DNA of 64,000 nucleotides. It comes from Aradus depressus. Taxonomy: Eukaryota; Arthropoda; Insecta; Hemiptera; Aradidae. The notes under the pieces are model-generated. The model was not told the DNA's origin. It worked only from the letters and a program-made list of their open reading frames with translations, and did no database searches. The position numbers and the translations under genes are program-made. The stretch is from the NCBI GenBank assembly GCA_963662175.1, contig OY759215.1, positions 14,745,079 through 14,809,078 of the forward strand, in the 5' to 3' direction. This document shows, piece by piece, positions 1 to 11,972 of the stretch; position 1 is the stretch's first letter; every line of letters begins with the position of its first letter.

Positions 1-420
1 TCCTTAACACAAGATGAGATATTCTCCTTCAGATATCTCCCTTAATACCTGAAGATAGTCCTTATCTGTAAATATTTCCTGGAGGACTGTACAAAATGCA
101 CCCTTTGCCTCCGTCCTTGACTGTTTTACTCCTTCCTCTCCTTATAATACTACTCATGGAGATTTTTTAGAGGTTGGAGCCCCTTCAAAAGACATGAAAA
201 TACACTCATCCATTACACCGTTAAGTCTTATCTCTTTAAGGGAATTCTGAGAGCACGAAAAAGCTAAACAGAAAACTTTGCTTTAACAAAGGAAGAAGAA
301 CATCCTAAGAAGGTTTTTTTATTAATTATTTTTTATTTTTTTTTATAAAAAAATAAATTTTTTTTCGGCGAAATTTTTATTCGTATTATTCTTATTTATT
401 TGTAATCTTAACCTTTATAA
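1..420. other. No gene seen
   Basis: Unremarkable sequence followed by an A/T-homopolymer-rich patch around 313-385. No feature recognised. Confidence 0.6.
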
Positions 421-835
421 ACCATCATTCTTGAGTGTGCCCCTGATGGAGGCTATAACACTGGTTCGCCACCTCAATTTATTTTCTGGCGCTCCGAAGT
501 TCACAGGATCAAGGTGGGGCGCTAGCTAGCTGTACTACTGCCGGTGTGCCTCGCTGCCGGCACAGGGTGACACATGGTAGCCGGTTTCCGTTATTAGCTG
601 CCATAGGTCCGAGTTCCAGGTACGATCCTGGTACCACGTATCAACTCTTCCCTAGACCTATTCTACAGTGGATACTTGAGAACCACATGCTCTGTAGTCT
701 CGATCCCGCCACATCAACACTTCGCAGGTTGTTCTTCCTCTTAAAGAAGAAGAGATTGGAGTTGGAATCTCCATTACATTATCTGGGACATCCAGTGGTC
801 AAGCAGAACCTAGGAAATTTGCATAGGTCGTTTTA
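421..835 (-). pseudogene. Degraded LINE ORF2 tail (I/R1-like)
   Basis: The minus strand reads, with stops and frame breaks, like the region after reverse transcriptase in I/R1-type LINEs (a stretch resembling EHVVLKYPL followed by REEL). It shares a near-identical block of about 25 bp (AAGAGGAAGAACAACC within it) with the LINE remnant near 28600. The 96-codon plus-strand frame at 546-836 is antisense to this and is not a gene. The clade is inferred. Confidence 0.4.
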
Positions 836-1647
836 ATCGGAATTTCATTTATTCGACCCCCTGATAACAAAAAAATACTCAGGTTTCAATATGGTTAAAT
901 TCTGAAGTCTCCAATGGAGAAATTATTATAGCGGTCTCAAAGAAACCAATAATTTGTTCTGAAGTATCATGAGAGGTTCGGTCCCCACATAGAATATCAG
1001 ATATAATAAAGCCCCTAAAAAAAAATAATTTTCGATTATTGATTTATGACAATATAGATATAGTACGATGAACTTTGTCCGAGGAAAACAGAAATATCAT
1101 AAGTTCGAGTACTAGCCGCTAGATATCGCCGAACTTAATTAAAATGTTGTTAGATAATCGTTATGATTCTTAATTTTATAACACCCTTTATGAACAGTTT
1201 TGTAAGGTTTTTTATGTTTTATTACTCTGATTCATACTATTGGGAAGAATAATATTCCCGAAATAGTAATACCCATAAATGAATAAAGAATATTGACTTT
1301 ATTTCGTTATTCACTTATTTTTTTTTTCTTATTAGGTGCATCGATTGCAGAGGCCATTGGCGCCCGCACAACTGTTATTATTGTACAGTATTGGGTGACA
1401 TAATGGGTGAAGTGATTAAAACGAAGTGACTACGTAGTAGACACTACGGTGTAGTGATAGCTTTAAGTCAAATTCCTGTGATGAAACAAACGCTAACACT
1501 TCATAGTTACATCTACCCCAAGTGGAGTGGTATAGGGAAAAACCGGAGATACAACTATGGGTAGGTACAACTTGGATGTAACAGTAACTACCTTTCATGT
1601 TGGAATCTGTTCGCCATACGCATATTCTCATACGCAGGTCTCAGTGA
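836..1647. other. No gene seen
   Basis: AT-rich sequence; the minus frame at 1416-1631 resembles nothing known to me. Confidence 0.6.
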
Positions 1648-1723
1648 ACCTAACTCCCGATAAAATGAATAAATCGACACGTAATTTCTTATGTGTTTCC
1701 TATAAGGACACCTATTGATGCTC
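1648..1723 (-). repeat. HR1 fragment
   Basis: Matches the HR1 block around AACTCCCGATAGAATGAATG and the following CGACACG...CCTATTGAT segment, with substitutions. Confidence 0.6.
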
Positions 1724-3282
1724 AATACAAAAAACCTTAAAATTATACAAAACAGCCCTTATCAAAACTTAGAATACAAACACACATGAATAATGATAAT
1801 TTTAAAAGTAAAATAATAAACAATAAATTAATAATTCCCAATGGTAATAAATACAATATATAGGTACTATTTTTATTATATTTTTTAATTATAAATATAT
1901 TATAATTATATTTCTTTAAGAGATCTTCTTTCTCGTCGATATTTCGGGGCGATTACATCCCTCTTCTGACGCCCCTTCTTCTGGTCACGAGCGAAATATA
2001 GAAAAAAATAAAAATATAATTAAATAAATTAACAAATAACATAAAGTAAATAACTAATGAAATTAATAATAATAAAAATATTCAACAAAAATAATTTCAA
2101 TAAAAGTTATAGGATAGTTCTAAGATATTGTTGGAGGATCTCTGCCTAGAAAATAAAAATACATAATACAGAACAATGAGGACATAATTCCGTTTCTAGA
2201 GTGTTTCCCCAAACATAAACATTTTTAGTTGAATTTAAAAATAATTTTGAATTGTATCTTTGCTTTCGAAAAGTGGAAAAGAGTAATAAAGACGTTGATT
2301 CCTTTATGAGTTATACTTGTTTTTTTTTTCAAAAAAGAGAAACAAAGTTTAGTTATTAGAAAATTGTCCACTCTTACTGGTATCAAAACCATGACAAGTA
2401 CTGTTTTAACAGGGAATATATTAATAGTTCTACTAATTACCACTAATGCTTCAAATATAAAAGTGCTCCTCACGGCTAAATTTTAAATTTTTTAAATATT
2501 TCCCTGCAGCTTGTTTTTTGATTATTATCAGATAATAAAGTGTCATTTAAAAAAAATGTTTAAATATAAAACATCAAAGAATCAACTTAATTATATATTA
2601 TAATGATGAGGTTGTAGTTTTATGACTCGCGGTCTTCTGTCTATTAAATTGGCAATATCTTCATTAGCTCAAACAGTTGCTTTTCATTCTTTTTAATAAT
2701 ATTTTTTATTTTCTTTGGATTATTCTTTTTTGTATTATTATTTTATTGTATTTACTTCTTTATTCTTTATTATTAATCTTTATTTATTTATTTTTACTCC
2801 CATTTTATAATTAAGTAAACAATAGATGTCTCTTAGCAACAGGCACATCTCCACAACTTACTATTTATTTTCAGATGAACAAAAGCTTCATCATATTTAT
2901 TTGTTTGTCCTAACGAGCTTGAAGTTAAGAAAAACTCTGAAGACTAATGTTACCTGTGGCTTTATTTTAATTTAACCTTTTTATTAATATAAGTATTGCG
3001 TTCCTTTAGTTATCAGTTATTGAATCTATCTATGTATTTATAACTCTGTATCGAACTCCTTGCTGTAAGATAATTTTTTATAAGCAATAAAGTTCTTCGT
3101 TCATTCATTATCATTAGGTATTTATTATTCTTAGTGTATTCTTGATTTTGGAGTCTGAAAATATTAGAACTAAAGCAAAAAGTTCCCCAATATAGTATAT
3201 ATATATAATTAGTTAATGGGTGTTAATATAATGAATATATCTACAAGAAATTCTAGAAGTAAATCCAAAATCCCATAAAAAT
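1724..3282. other. AT-rich, no gene
   Basis: Very AT-rich. On the minus strand at about 1930-1975 a short GC stretch (CAGAAGA...GCCCCGAAATATCG) resembles motifs common near Penelope ends. Nothing coding is supported. Confidence 0.55.
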
Positions 3283-3425
3283 AAGGACGTCAATTATCAA
3301 TTTTCAGCCAAATTGGCCAAAGGGAAAGGAAGGGGGGGACTTCAATAACTGCCAAGGTAATGAATGTATCGATATGAAATTTTGTACGAGGACTCAGAAC
3401 ACAACTATTGATTTGTCAACCTAAT
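3283..3425 (-). repeat. HR1 fragment
   Basis: Contains the HR1 blocks TTTTCAGCCAAATTGGCCAA, a G-rich run, AATAACTGCC and AATGAATGTATCGA in the usual minus-strand order. Confidence 0.75.
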
Positions 3426-4657
3426 CGGTGTAAAGGATATCTTTAAAAATACCTTTAAATGTGATGTCGTCACTAATCACTTAGTTAAATATATAAATTA
3501 GTTTAACATATTTGAATATAATAATTTTATCTTCAATTTTAGTTTTATCGCTGATATTAGTATTCATTAGTTATTTTATATGTTGTAATAATTCTTGTAA
3601 TAATTTTCAGTTGTATCTATTTGTAAAATTTAAAAAAAAAATTAAAAAATGTTATTTTAAAGACAGGAGAAACTTTTGATTTTAATGTCATGAATTTTTT
3701 TTTATTTATTTTTTTTTAATGTACAAACATCATTTTATGAACACAATGAATTCAAATCATCAATTCAAGAGAAACATTGGAGTTCCTGGAATGCACTCAT
3801 CTCAATAAAAGGCGCGTCCCATGTGTCCCAACAGAAGCGAATTAAGTGAGAACATTTTGAAAAAAGTATCTAAAAAATATGTATTTTTAGCGATATACGC
3901 AAACATATGCAAAATAAAAGTGGTTTAAATTATTTCTATATGGGCCAAAACGTAGAGATAGCGTTTAAACAGGATGCTGAAGTTAACAGAAAAAAATATG
4001 TAATAGCATATAAATCACAGCCCCTATTTATAACTAAACCTGACGATAGTGTTGTGCCGAAACTGGTTGGTATATACATTTTTGTGGAATAGATAATATT
4101 TCAAAAATTTGTTTTATTTATTTAAAGACTTGCAAAGATTTCTTGAAAAATCGAATTTTTTGTCGAAACGGAACTTATTACAAATGTATAATAACAAAAA
4201 ATAACTTGGGAGATGTTCTTCTAATGGGAAGTTAAGTGGGACAAGACTGGAATGACTGGAGGCTGGTGGTACCATTACTCTGATGTGACCTAGGACGGGA
4301 TGTAACTGTTATATATGAGGACAGAGTGTGCGGGGGCAGACCATGGGATGTCACATTCCATACACAACTGCATACGCATTCCACATACCCTCCCCAATGC
4401 ACATGCAGCCGTGTCACCGAGGAAGGTACATCCTTTCTGCTCTTTGTCTCAACGCTACCTATAATCCAAGCTATTTTCCAAGTCGAGGAGTATCAATAGT
4501 AATCAATATAATACCAGGAATGTTGGACCTCCCTTGCTAATTATTAATACTGTAAACGAGACAAAAATATCATAGTTTAACCAGAATACAATTTCAATTA
4601 TTATTGTGATCTAATGCTATTCTATTTTTCCTAATATTATATATATAATATTACTGA
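3426..4657. other. No recognised gene
   Basis: AT-rich. A 61-codon plus frame at 3907-4092 lies in otherwise noncoding-looking DNA; I do not recognise it and do not call it a gene. The overlapping frames at 4232-4540 are on opposite strands and look fortuitous. Confidence 0.5.
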
Positions 4658-5001
4658 GGGCGCCGGTAGCTCAGTGGTATGCGTGCTTGACTTCTGAGCT
4701 CAAGGTCGTGGGTTCGTAGCCCGACCGAGGCCCTTAGTTTATTTTATCTGGGAGGTAAAATAAACTTAAGCACGCCGTCCTTCGGATGGGACGTTAAGCA
4801 ATGGTCCCGAGCCTGTACGATGTCAGGTACTCGTTAAAGACCCCTACCCTAGATGAATTAAAATTTAGGGTAGGCAAAATTTAGGACTCCCGCAGTAGAG
4901 TCGGGCTCATGTCCACCAGAGTGACGAAAGAGCGCTCTGGTAGTAGGCGATATGACCTCGTTGTTAAAGCCCGGGCATGAGTCATAAAACCTAACCTAAC
5001 C
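4658..5001 (+). mobile_element. SINE-A, full length, with target duplication
   Basis: tRNA-like head with pol III box A (TAGCTCAGTGG) and box B (GGTTCGTAGCC), then a body with GAGCGCTCTGGTAGTAGGCG and the end GCCCGGGCATGAGTCAT, then AACCT units. A perfect 12-bp duplication (TATAATATTACT, 4644-4655 and 5002-5013) brackets it, as expected for LINE-driven retroposition. It is a SINE rather than a functional tRNA gene because many dispersed copies share the unrelated body. Confidence 0.93.
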
Positions 5002-5237
5002 TATAATATTACTTATTACTATTTAATCCTATTATTATTTACTATTTATTAATCTTTTTAAGTCGTATCAATTTTTATTGTCATTTTATAACATTTATTA
5101 CAACTAGGCTCAAATCTTATGATTCACAATTAATATCTGAAATTAATATTAGTATACCGAACCAGAAGATTATGTTTATATTGACTTTTTATTCTTTTTT
5201 TCAACACAACTGAAAAACAATGTAGTTAGTTATTATT

Positions 5238-5500
5238 ACTCATGCCCGGGCTTTAACTACGAGGTCATATCGCCTACTACCAGAGCGCTCTTTATTCACT
5301 CTGGTGGACATGAGCCCGACTCTACTGTGGGAATCCTAAATTTTGCCTACCCTAATCCTAAATTTTTATTCACCTAGGGCGGGGGTCTTTAATGAGTACC
5401 TGAGAACGTACAGGCTCGGGACCATCGCTTAACGTCCCATCCGAAGGACGGCATGCTTAAGTTTATTTTACCTACCAGATAATTAAACTAAGGGCCTCGG
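5238..5500 (-). mobile_element. SINE-A, 5' truncated
   Basis: Reverse-oriented SINE-A body lacking the tRNA head. It lies 237 bp from the preceding copy in inverted orientation, so the pair could fold back in a transcript. Confidence 0.9.
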
Positions 5501-5951
5501 GAACTTTGTATATAGGACCGACAGATTATATTTGGTAGCTAGCATACGACGCTTAACTAATACAATCTAATATATGTCAAAACAATGATAGAGAGGATGC
5601 GTAAGGGACACGCAACTGGTCAGGGGAAGGGCTAGTTGCGTCCCTCCGTCCCCACTGTATTTAGCATACGATGATGAGATGGTGTGATCCTCTGATGAAG
5701 ATAAGATAGAAGGCCACACTGTGAGAGCAGAGCAGACAAAGGCAGTCATCAGCTCAAGGAGACAAATAACTGCAGTACGTGAGTAATAGCAAAACACCCA
5801 CCACCCCCACTAGTGCGTAATGAGCCACCCCCCTAGTAGCCTACTCAAGAGTAATTGTCACTGATTCTATTTTCTACCGGTAAATTCAGCCTATTTCTGG
5901 ACATCACAGAAATTTCAATTATGAAAATGTGCCAATAAGTTAGAAATTAAG
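5501..5951. other. No gene seen
   Basis: Moderate GC. The minus frame at 5567-5797 is not recognised. Confidence 0.55.
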
Positions 5952-6263
5952 ACCGAAGAGGTAGCGTGCTAGCCTAGTGTTCTAAAAGATCGCGGGTTCG
6001 AAACCCAGCCGAGACCCTTAGATTTTTCTTATCTGGGAAGTGAAATAAACCTTGAGCATTCCATCCTTCTGATGAGACGTTAAACGATGGTCCAGAGCCT
6101 GTGCACTGTCAGGAACTCGTTGAAGACTACTTACCCTAGGTGAATAAACCTAGGTAGGCAACATTTAGGACTCTCACAGTAGAGTCGGGCTCATGTCCAC
6201 CAAAGTCACGAAAGAGCGCTCTGGTAGAAAGCGATATGACCTCCTAGCCCGGGCATGAGTCAC
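5952..6263 (+). mobile_element. SINE-A, diverged
   Basis: Old copy. Box B (GGTTCGAAACCC) and the 3' end GCCCGGGCATGAGTCA remain; box A is eroded and the AACCT tail is absent. Confidence 0.88.
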
Positions 6264-6750
6264 AATATACTACTAAGGTTGCAACAACAGAAGCGAGAAA
6301 GTAGAAAACATGAAACTGAAGAGAATATGATTAATGAGTATGTTAGGAGTTGTTATTTTATCAAATATAATAGTAGTTGTATAAATTATTTTCTTCTTTT
6401 GATTCATGCAGTGGAACCATAATTCGAACGCCCTACCAAATGTACGTAAAGCAGGTGTGTCCGTGACGTAGCCTAAACCACCCTCCACCCAGACTAATCC
6501 ACTGACCACGCCCAAAAATAGTGGGGAGGGAAGGGGTGGTGAGGTCACAGGGGAGCTGGTGACCAGTGTCACGGACTGATGACCTTGGAGGTGAGACTGT
6601 CTATGTCTGACTGGCTCAACTACCCCCTATCCTACTACAACGGGCCGCGCTACTCAATGTGGAGGGGCCATAAAAGTCCTACTGTGTCTATGATCATTTG
6701 TGTTTATGATCATCTGTGATCATATTATAATTATATATTGGTTATGTTTA
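6264..6750. other. No gene seen
   Basis: Mixed composition with a small repeat of TGATCAT..TGTG units at about 6690-6722. The minus frame at 6273-6572 is not recognised. Confidence 0.55.
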
Positions 6751-7264
6751 CAGTAAAACCCCTCTACGGACACCCCTCTCCGAAGGCTACCTCTCCTTAA
6801 AAACAATTTTGCGATGTCCCGCGCCGAAGTATAGGAAAACAATGTATTTTTTCCCCCTCTAACGGACGTGGACAACCAATTTTTCGTCATCAAGAGATAA
6901 ATTTACCTCTCCTAAGCGGACACTTACAAAAGAATTCATTTGAAAAATGTAATTTTAAATGCTTTATTATTTTTCATAGAAATAAAAGACGTTGTCTTCC
7001 CACTGTTTTATTTTTGACCAGAACCGGTTTTCAACGCAACAGCGTCATAAATGGTACATCCCACCCACACAGCGTAGAGGCCTCCTTTAACCGTTATGCT
7101 GTTTGGGTAGGATGTACCACTGATGATGACGCTGACAGTGGGAAGACAACGTCTTTTATTTTACTATTCGTTTTATTATTCAATTGTTCGTAACCCCCTC
7201 GGACACCCTTCTGCAACAGACAATTTTCTTGGTCCCGTCACTCCATTGCAGAGGGGTTTTACTG
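6751..7264. mobile_element. pogo/Tigger-like MITE
   Basis: Begins TA-CAGTAAAACCCCTCT and ends AGAGGGGTTTTACTG-TA, an inverted terminal repeat bracketed by TA dinucleotides, the hallmark of pogo/Tc1-mariner insertions. No transposase frame is present. The middle is occupied by a separate palindrome. Confidence 0.85.
6981..7160. repeat. Palindrome inside the pogo-like MITE
   Basis: AAAAGACGTTGTCTTCCC on the left is mirrored by GGGAAGACAACGTCTTTT on the right; further inward GTACATCCCACCC pairs imperfectly with GGGTAGGATGTAC. It is likely a second foldback element nested in the first. Confidence 0.8.
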
Positions 7265-8377
7265 TACATATATACTGGGTAGGAAGGTATAGATCAAAGG
7301 ACCTAGGCATCCAATGCTCTTATCCCGTCCCTGGAAGCGCTGAGCTTACCCCATACGTCTGGGCATATGTCAAGGATATGAGCTGCCGTCCCATCTTCTC
7401 CTTCGATTTATGCTATTTCATGCTTTGATTATCAATAATCTTATTTTATTTATAATACCGTAAAATGTATTTTTTTAAAGTCCAGGTGCAATAACTCCGA
7501 GTATTTGATAATCGAATACATCCGGACCCATCTACTCATCGTATCTGAGACCGGGGTCAGTGTGAACTAGATTCAACCAGGCAGTCCACTATATCACGGC
7601 ACGTCACTATAAAGCATCATTTTATATCACCAACAACAACTTTAACGACTTACAAGTACCATCGTTTCCACACTTGTCCAAGAAGAAATACAAAGTTCCA
7701 TGACACTCCTCTCATTCAAGCACTAGCAACAAATACACTGACCATAAGCCCACCACGCCCACTCAAGTGCCATGCACTTCTGCAGTGTAGCCTTTTCATG
7801 AAACATAAGTATTTCACCAATAATCACAAATGGGAAACACTCATCTGTTGTACGGAGTGGACCGTAACATTCATTTGTAAATAAATATATTTGCATTGGT
7901 GTAAATTTACAGCAGGTTATTTATTTGATGAATGTACAAAAATGATTGGTAGAAAGTCAACAAAATATTGTCAACAGAAAACTCAAATATAGAATTGGAA
8001 GCTATCTACTGTTTGCCAGCGAGTCCACTGAAGTTTGTGGCAACTAACATGGGCACACATAGATATTTGCTTCCAAAAAATAATTCAGCGACAGGATGAC
8101 ATCACTCCTACCTTACGATAACTAAGAGCAGTTCCAGCTGAAACATAATCTAATAATAAATATTTTGTAAATTCGAAATCAGTTAACAAGAGATAAAAAT
8201 TTCAGTAAATACATAAATATATACAAAAATGAAAACTACATATAGCTAGCTGGCACTTATGTATGTACTTCAAACCATAAAATGGTAATTGGATACGTTA
8301 TACAAATTTGTACAACAAAATACCTCATAAATTATATACATCAACCTATATTAAATCTTAGAATAGTTAGTTCTTCT
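7265..8377. other. No gene; shared unknown repeat at left
   Basis: About 7290-7345 shares GCATCCAATGCTCT and CCCTGGAAGC with 29655-29695, so an unidentified dispersed repeat is present. The rest shows no recognisable gene. Confidence 0.5.
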
Positions 8378-8500
8378 GACTCATGCCCGGGCTTTAAACT
8401 TCGAGGTCATATCACCTGCTACCAGATTTGTCTTTTGTCACTCATGAGGCTGACTCTACTATCGAATTCCTAAATTTTACCAACCCTGAATTTTTATAAA
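8378..8500 (-). mobile_element. SINE-A 3' fragment
   Basis: Only the 3' third remains, beginning ACTCATGCCCGGGCTTTAA and decaying after the TCCTAAATTTTACC block. Confidence 0.85.
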
Positions 8501-8593
8501 ATTGAAAAATATATCTACTTATTATAAATGTATTAATATTATTATTTTTGTACTCATATATTTTCAAGTATTTATTTATTAATTTTTTATTTT

Positions 8594-8730
8594 GGGCCAT
8601 GGTGGCCGTGCGAGCTAGAGCGTTGGGGTTTCTTCGCATGGTTTCACGATGGTTTGCGGGTTCGAATCCCGTCCGGGAGTGAGTTTTATTTCGTAAATAC
8701 AACTCCCTCCCGGGGCCATGGATGTCGTAA
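8594..8730 (+). mobile_element. SINE-B (tRNA-headed)
   Basis: Starts GGCCATGGTGGCCGTGCGAG, has a good box B (GGTTCGAATCCC) and continues with CGGGAGTGAG...CTCCCTCCCGG. The same sequence occurs in reverse at 46003-46134, so this is a second tRNA-derived family. The near-repeated GGGCCATGG and CCCGGGAG blocks allow a foldback. Confidence 0.85.
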
Positions 8731-9529
8731 ATTATCTAGATAACACAAGAGATATGGCTAATATGCACATAAAGCCAAAAAAAAAAAATAAAAAATAATA
8801 AAAATAATAATTCATTCAATTTTATTCTTTTTTAATAATATTGTTATTAGAAATATTATGTGTGTCAGACTCAAATAGTTATACATCGAATTTATAAGCT
8901 ACCTTAATGTATACATTCTTATGACATATCCTATTACCATGTTATGGTTTAATGGAAATAAAATTATTATTATTATTAGAATATATAATATAAAGAAATA
9001 ACAATAAAGTAAATAGTAAATAACTAATAAAATTAATGATAATAAAAATAATGTAGGAATATCAAAGTATATCCTGTATATAAAATAGTAGAGGAGCTAA
9101 AATGAGAACTTGAGGGACGCCATCTAGCGAGTTTTAAAGAAGAGGCGACAGAGCCCTGTCAGAGTATGAAATATATCTTTGGAAATAATGGCTTCAGATT
9201 ATAAGGACATGCCAAATTCAGTGAGGACCCTGAAGGAATGCGACCATCATTTATTTCCTTTCTGAAAAAGAGACTGTGAAATTCACAATCCGGGGGTAAT
9301 TGATGTGTTGTGTAGCCAACTGAATGAGGTAATATTATGACGAGAATATAAAATATGAATAGAGAATGGACATTACGATTAACGAGACAGGCGTAGTTCG
9401 AAGTAGTCAGCGCCCTTCAGGTACAACTAGGTGAACTGTTCAGTGAAAGATGTGACATTATTCATTTTATGGCTCCCAACAAGAAAAAAATAATATCATG
9501 CAAAAAATAAAAAAGAATGGATTAATTAT
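8731..9529. other. No gene; possible retroelement 3' tail
   Basis: Around 8950-8982 AATAAA is followed by a short ATT run, like a LINE 3' tail. The remainder is unassigned. Confidence 0.45.
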
Positions 9530-9842
9530 TACTTCTATACGAAGTATAGGGGAAGTTGTGTAATCGGTCAAAAATTCGATGCGGAGGTTTCAAGGAAATT
9601 TCATCTTTTCCGACCTCTAGATTCTAAATAAGAAAAATCTAAAAACATTTCTGTATGGCTGTGAACACGATAACTCCCGATAGATTGAATGTATCGACAC
9701 GAAATTTTATGTGTGAATCCAGAACTTCCTAACGATGACACCACTTGATTCTCAGCCACATCGTCCCAAGGAAAGAGGGAGGATTAGAGGAGAGACTTAA
9801 CTAAAAACTCTTATAACTGTATTGTAATGAATGTATTCTACA
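9530..9842 (-). repeat. HR1, partial
   Basis: Starts at the terminal hairpin (TATACGAAGTATAGGGGAAG) and continues through the ATCGGTCAAAAATTCGATG, AACTCCCGATAG and GAATGTATCGACACG blocks. The distal hairpin end is missing. Confidence 0.88.
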
Positions 9843-10358
9843 TTAACGACACTTAAAGTCAACATGTAAATTTGAAAAAGGTCTTATGAGCGGGGAGTCA
9901 GGGAAATGAATGAAGCAAAAAGTCGAAATTGTACACGCTTTAAAGGCTTCAGACATTTAAATAAAGAGTTTTTATATAAACTTCAACGAGTTTTAGGATT
10001 GATGTCAAATGTAAGTTTACGGGGAAGACCAGCTGAGCAAAAGCGATTTAGTGATCAAAAACCAACTTCTACGAAAAAACACGAAAAAATGGCTGATAGG
10101 ATATCTTTGTATGTCTTTGGGAGTACTATCACCCCTTAAAAATGATAATACCGACTGTCATTCACCCTGTATATATTTTCTACAGCTTTACGATTCTCCG
10201 ATTTTTTGCATTTTGCAACCATTTTTGCAACCCCTAGCAATTATACACGTTTCGGGAAGAACTCCCTTCAGTATCTAACAATATTATCATACAAATCAAT
10301 AACAATAACATTATCTTTTATCAAATTATATTTGGGATTTTAAGTGTAAAAGAAGTGA

Positions 10359-10361
<3 letters not shown>
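9843..10361. other. Unrecognised 77-codon frame
   Basis: A plus frame at 9906-10139 holds a basic segment with a GRP motif reminiscent of transposon-encoded proteins, but I cannot assign it. Confidence 0.3.

Positions 10362-10432
<71 letters not shown>
10362..10432. repeat. (TA)n microsatellite
   Basis: Uninterrupted TA dinucleotides of about 70 bp directly abutting the next SINE. Confidence 0.97.
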
Positions 10433-10434
<2 letters not shown>

Positions 10435-10435
<1 letters not shown>

Positions 10436-10712
10436 GGCGCCGGTAGCTCAGAGGTAGAGTGCTCAAGATCGCGGGTTCGAAAACCGGCCGAGGCCCTTAG
10501 GTTTTTCATCTTAGAAGTGAAAAACCTCGAGCATGCCGTCCTTCGGATGGGACATTAAGCAATGTCAGATACTCATTAAAGACCCCGAGTCTAGGTAACA
10601 AACACTGAGTAGGCAAAATATAGGACTTCTATTGTAGACTCGGGCTCATGTCCAAACAGCGCTCTGGTAGTAGGCGATATGACCCCGTAGTTAAAGCCCA
10701 GGCAAGAATCAC
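10435..10712 (+). mobile_element. SINE-A, internally deleted
   Basis: Intact start GGGCGCCGGTAGCTCAG and box B; part of the head between the boxes and part of the body are deleted; no AACCT tail. Confidence 0.92.
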
Positions 10713-11460
10713 TAAGTAATTCCTAGGTTATAAAAATTTTAAAAAAATGAATAGGAGAATTATAAAGCTTTGGAAAATTTATATCAATTTTTTTTTTGTC
10801 CGTTCAGGAGAAACAAAATTAAAATTTCAAATAATGAGAATGAAATAATACAAGCCAGGGAGGGACAAGACATGAACAGAGGCCTAGCAAAGCAGGGTTG
10901 CGATCCCCCGATCATCACAGGTAAAATGTCTATTTTGACAGGGACCTGAGAAGAGGGAGGAGGCTTGGGGCTTTGACATCACATCATAAAGCCTCATATC
11001 CAACACCGCCCCTATATCATATGGTGTCGAACCAACCCCCTCTCCTCTATAGAAATAGGGTGAGGTGAAGAGGAGCAGAGAAGGGGAACTTTCCCCTACC
11101 TTCACCTTTTTATCCCCATCGCCTTGTGAGATATTATCCCTTTGGGGAAACCACGTTTGCTGGGAAACTGCTGTACAATAAACCTATAAATCTATGTAGA
11201 ACATTGCACTCGGATCTTTGCAAACAGTTTTCCTTTGTTTTTGAACAATGTTTGCAAACTGTTTCCAAACAATTTTCAAATTATCTGAAAACACTGGAAA
11301 CATAATTGAAAAATTGTTTTGAAAATATATTTCTAGGATGTATTGTGTCAAGACTTGGCAGAGGGGAATCATAAGTGGTGAGACTACCATACGACATATA
11401 CCCAGATAAAAAAGGGCTTCGGCCGGGTTTCAAACAGTCAGTTACAGGTAACAGCGTACC
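10713..11460. other. No gene seen
   Basis: Minus frames at 10884-11105 and 11184-11390 are unrecognised. Around 11230-11310 there is a run of related TTGCAAACTGTTT-type phrases. Confidence 0.5.
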
Positions 11461-11580
11461 CGCAGACAGTCGTCATCGCGAAAATGGTCAAAACGTATTC
11501 AGAGGACCTTGAAATGTAAAAATTCGTTAAAAACTCGGACTCGAATTTCGCTTGATTATAATACTTCCTTATACTATAGG
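11461..11580 (+). repeat. HR2 3' end
   Basis: Carries TCATCGCGAAAATGGTCAAA, TTCGTTAAAAACTCG, TCGAATTTCGC and the terminal AATACTTCCTTATACTATA, matching the ends of the HR2 copies at 31587 and 58915. Confidence 0.7.
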
Positions 11581-11972
11581 TTATATACTATCATAGATTT
11601 AAGAAAATAATTTCCCCATTTCAATTTTTCGCTCCTGAAAACAAGCGTCCATCTCTCTGAGAAGGCGCGATCTTCACTCTATTGACAGGAATGAATGTAA
11701 AATGCGCAAAACACGCTCGTCACACTGCGAAACGCCGGCTGTGAGGAGCTAGGAACACGTACTAGGTGATACGAGTGTCCCCCCTAGTGTTGGCAGGTGT
11801 CTTCAGAATGAGAATGCTCGTTGAAGCTCTCTTGTGCAGACAGGACAATGCAGACCCTCGCAGTCCACCTGGCGCAGCACACACATGCCCGTTCCACTCG
11901 GGTGTCATCCCTACTGTGCCCAACTTCTCAGTTTGCCTCATTTGAAATACATTTTATTTTAGGAAAAAATAT
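11581..11972. other. GC/CpG-richer unique stretch
   Basis: About 11640-11940 is distinctly less AT-rich and contains several CpGs. No open frame or RNA gene recognised. Confidence 0.4.

Noticed and set aside
546..836. 96-codon plus-strand gene
   Set aside because: Antisense to a degraded LINE tail shared with 28600.
4658..4735. tRNA gene
   Set aside because: The pol III boxes belong to the head of SINE-A, present in many dispersed copies with a shared non-tRNA body and target duplications.
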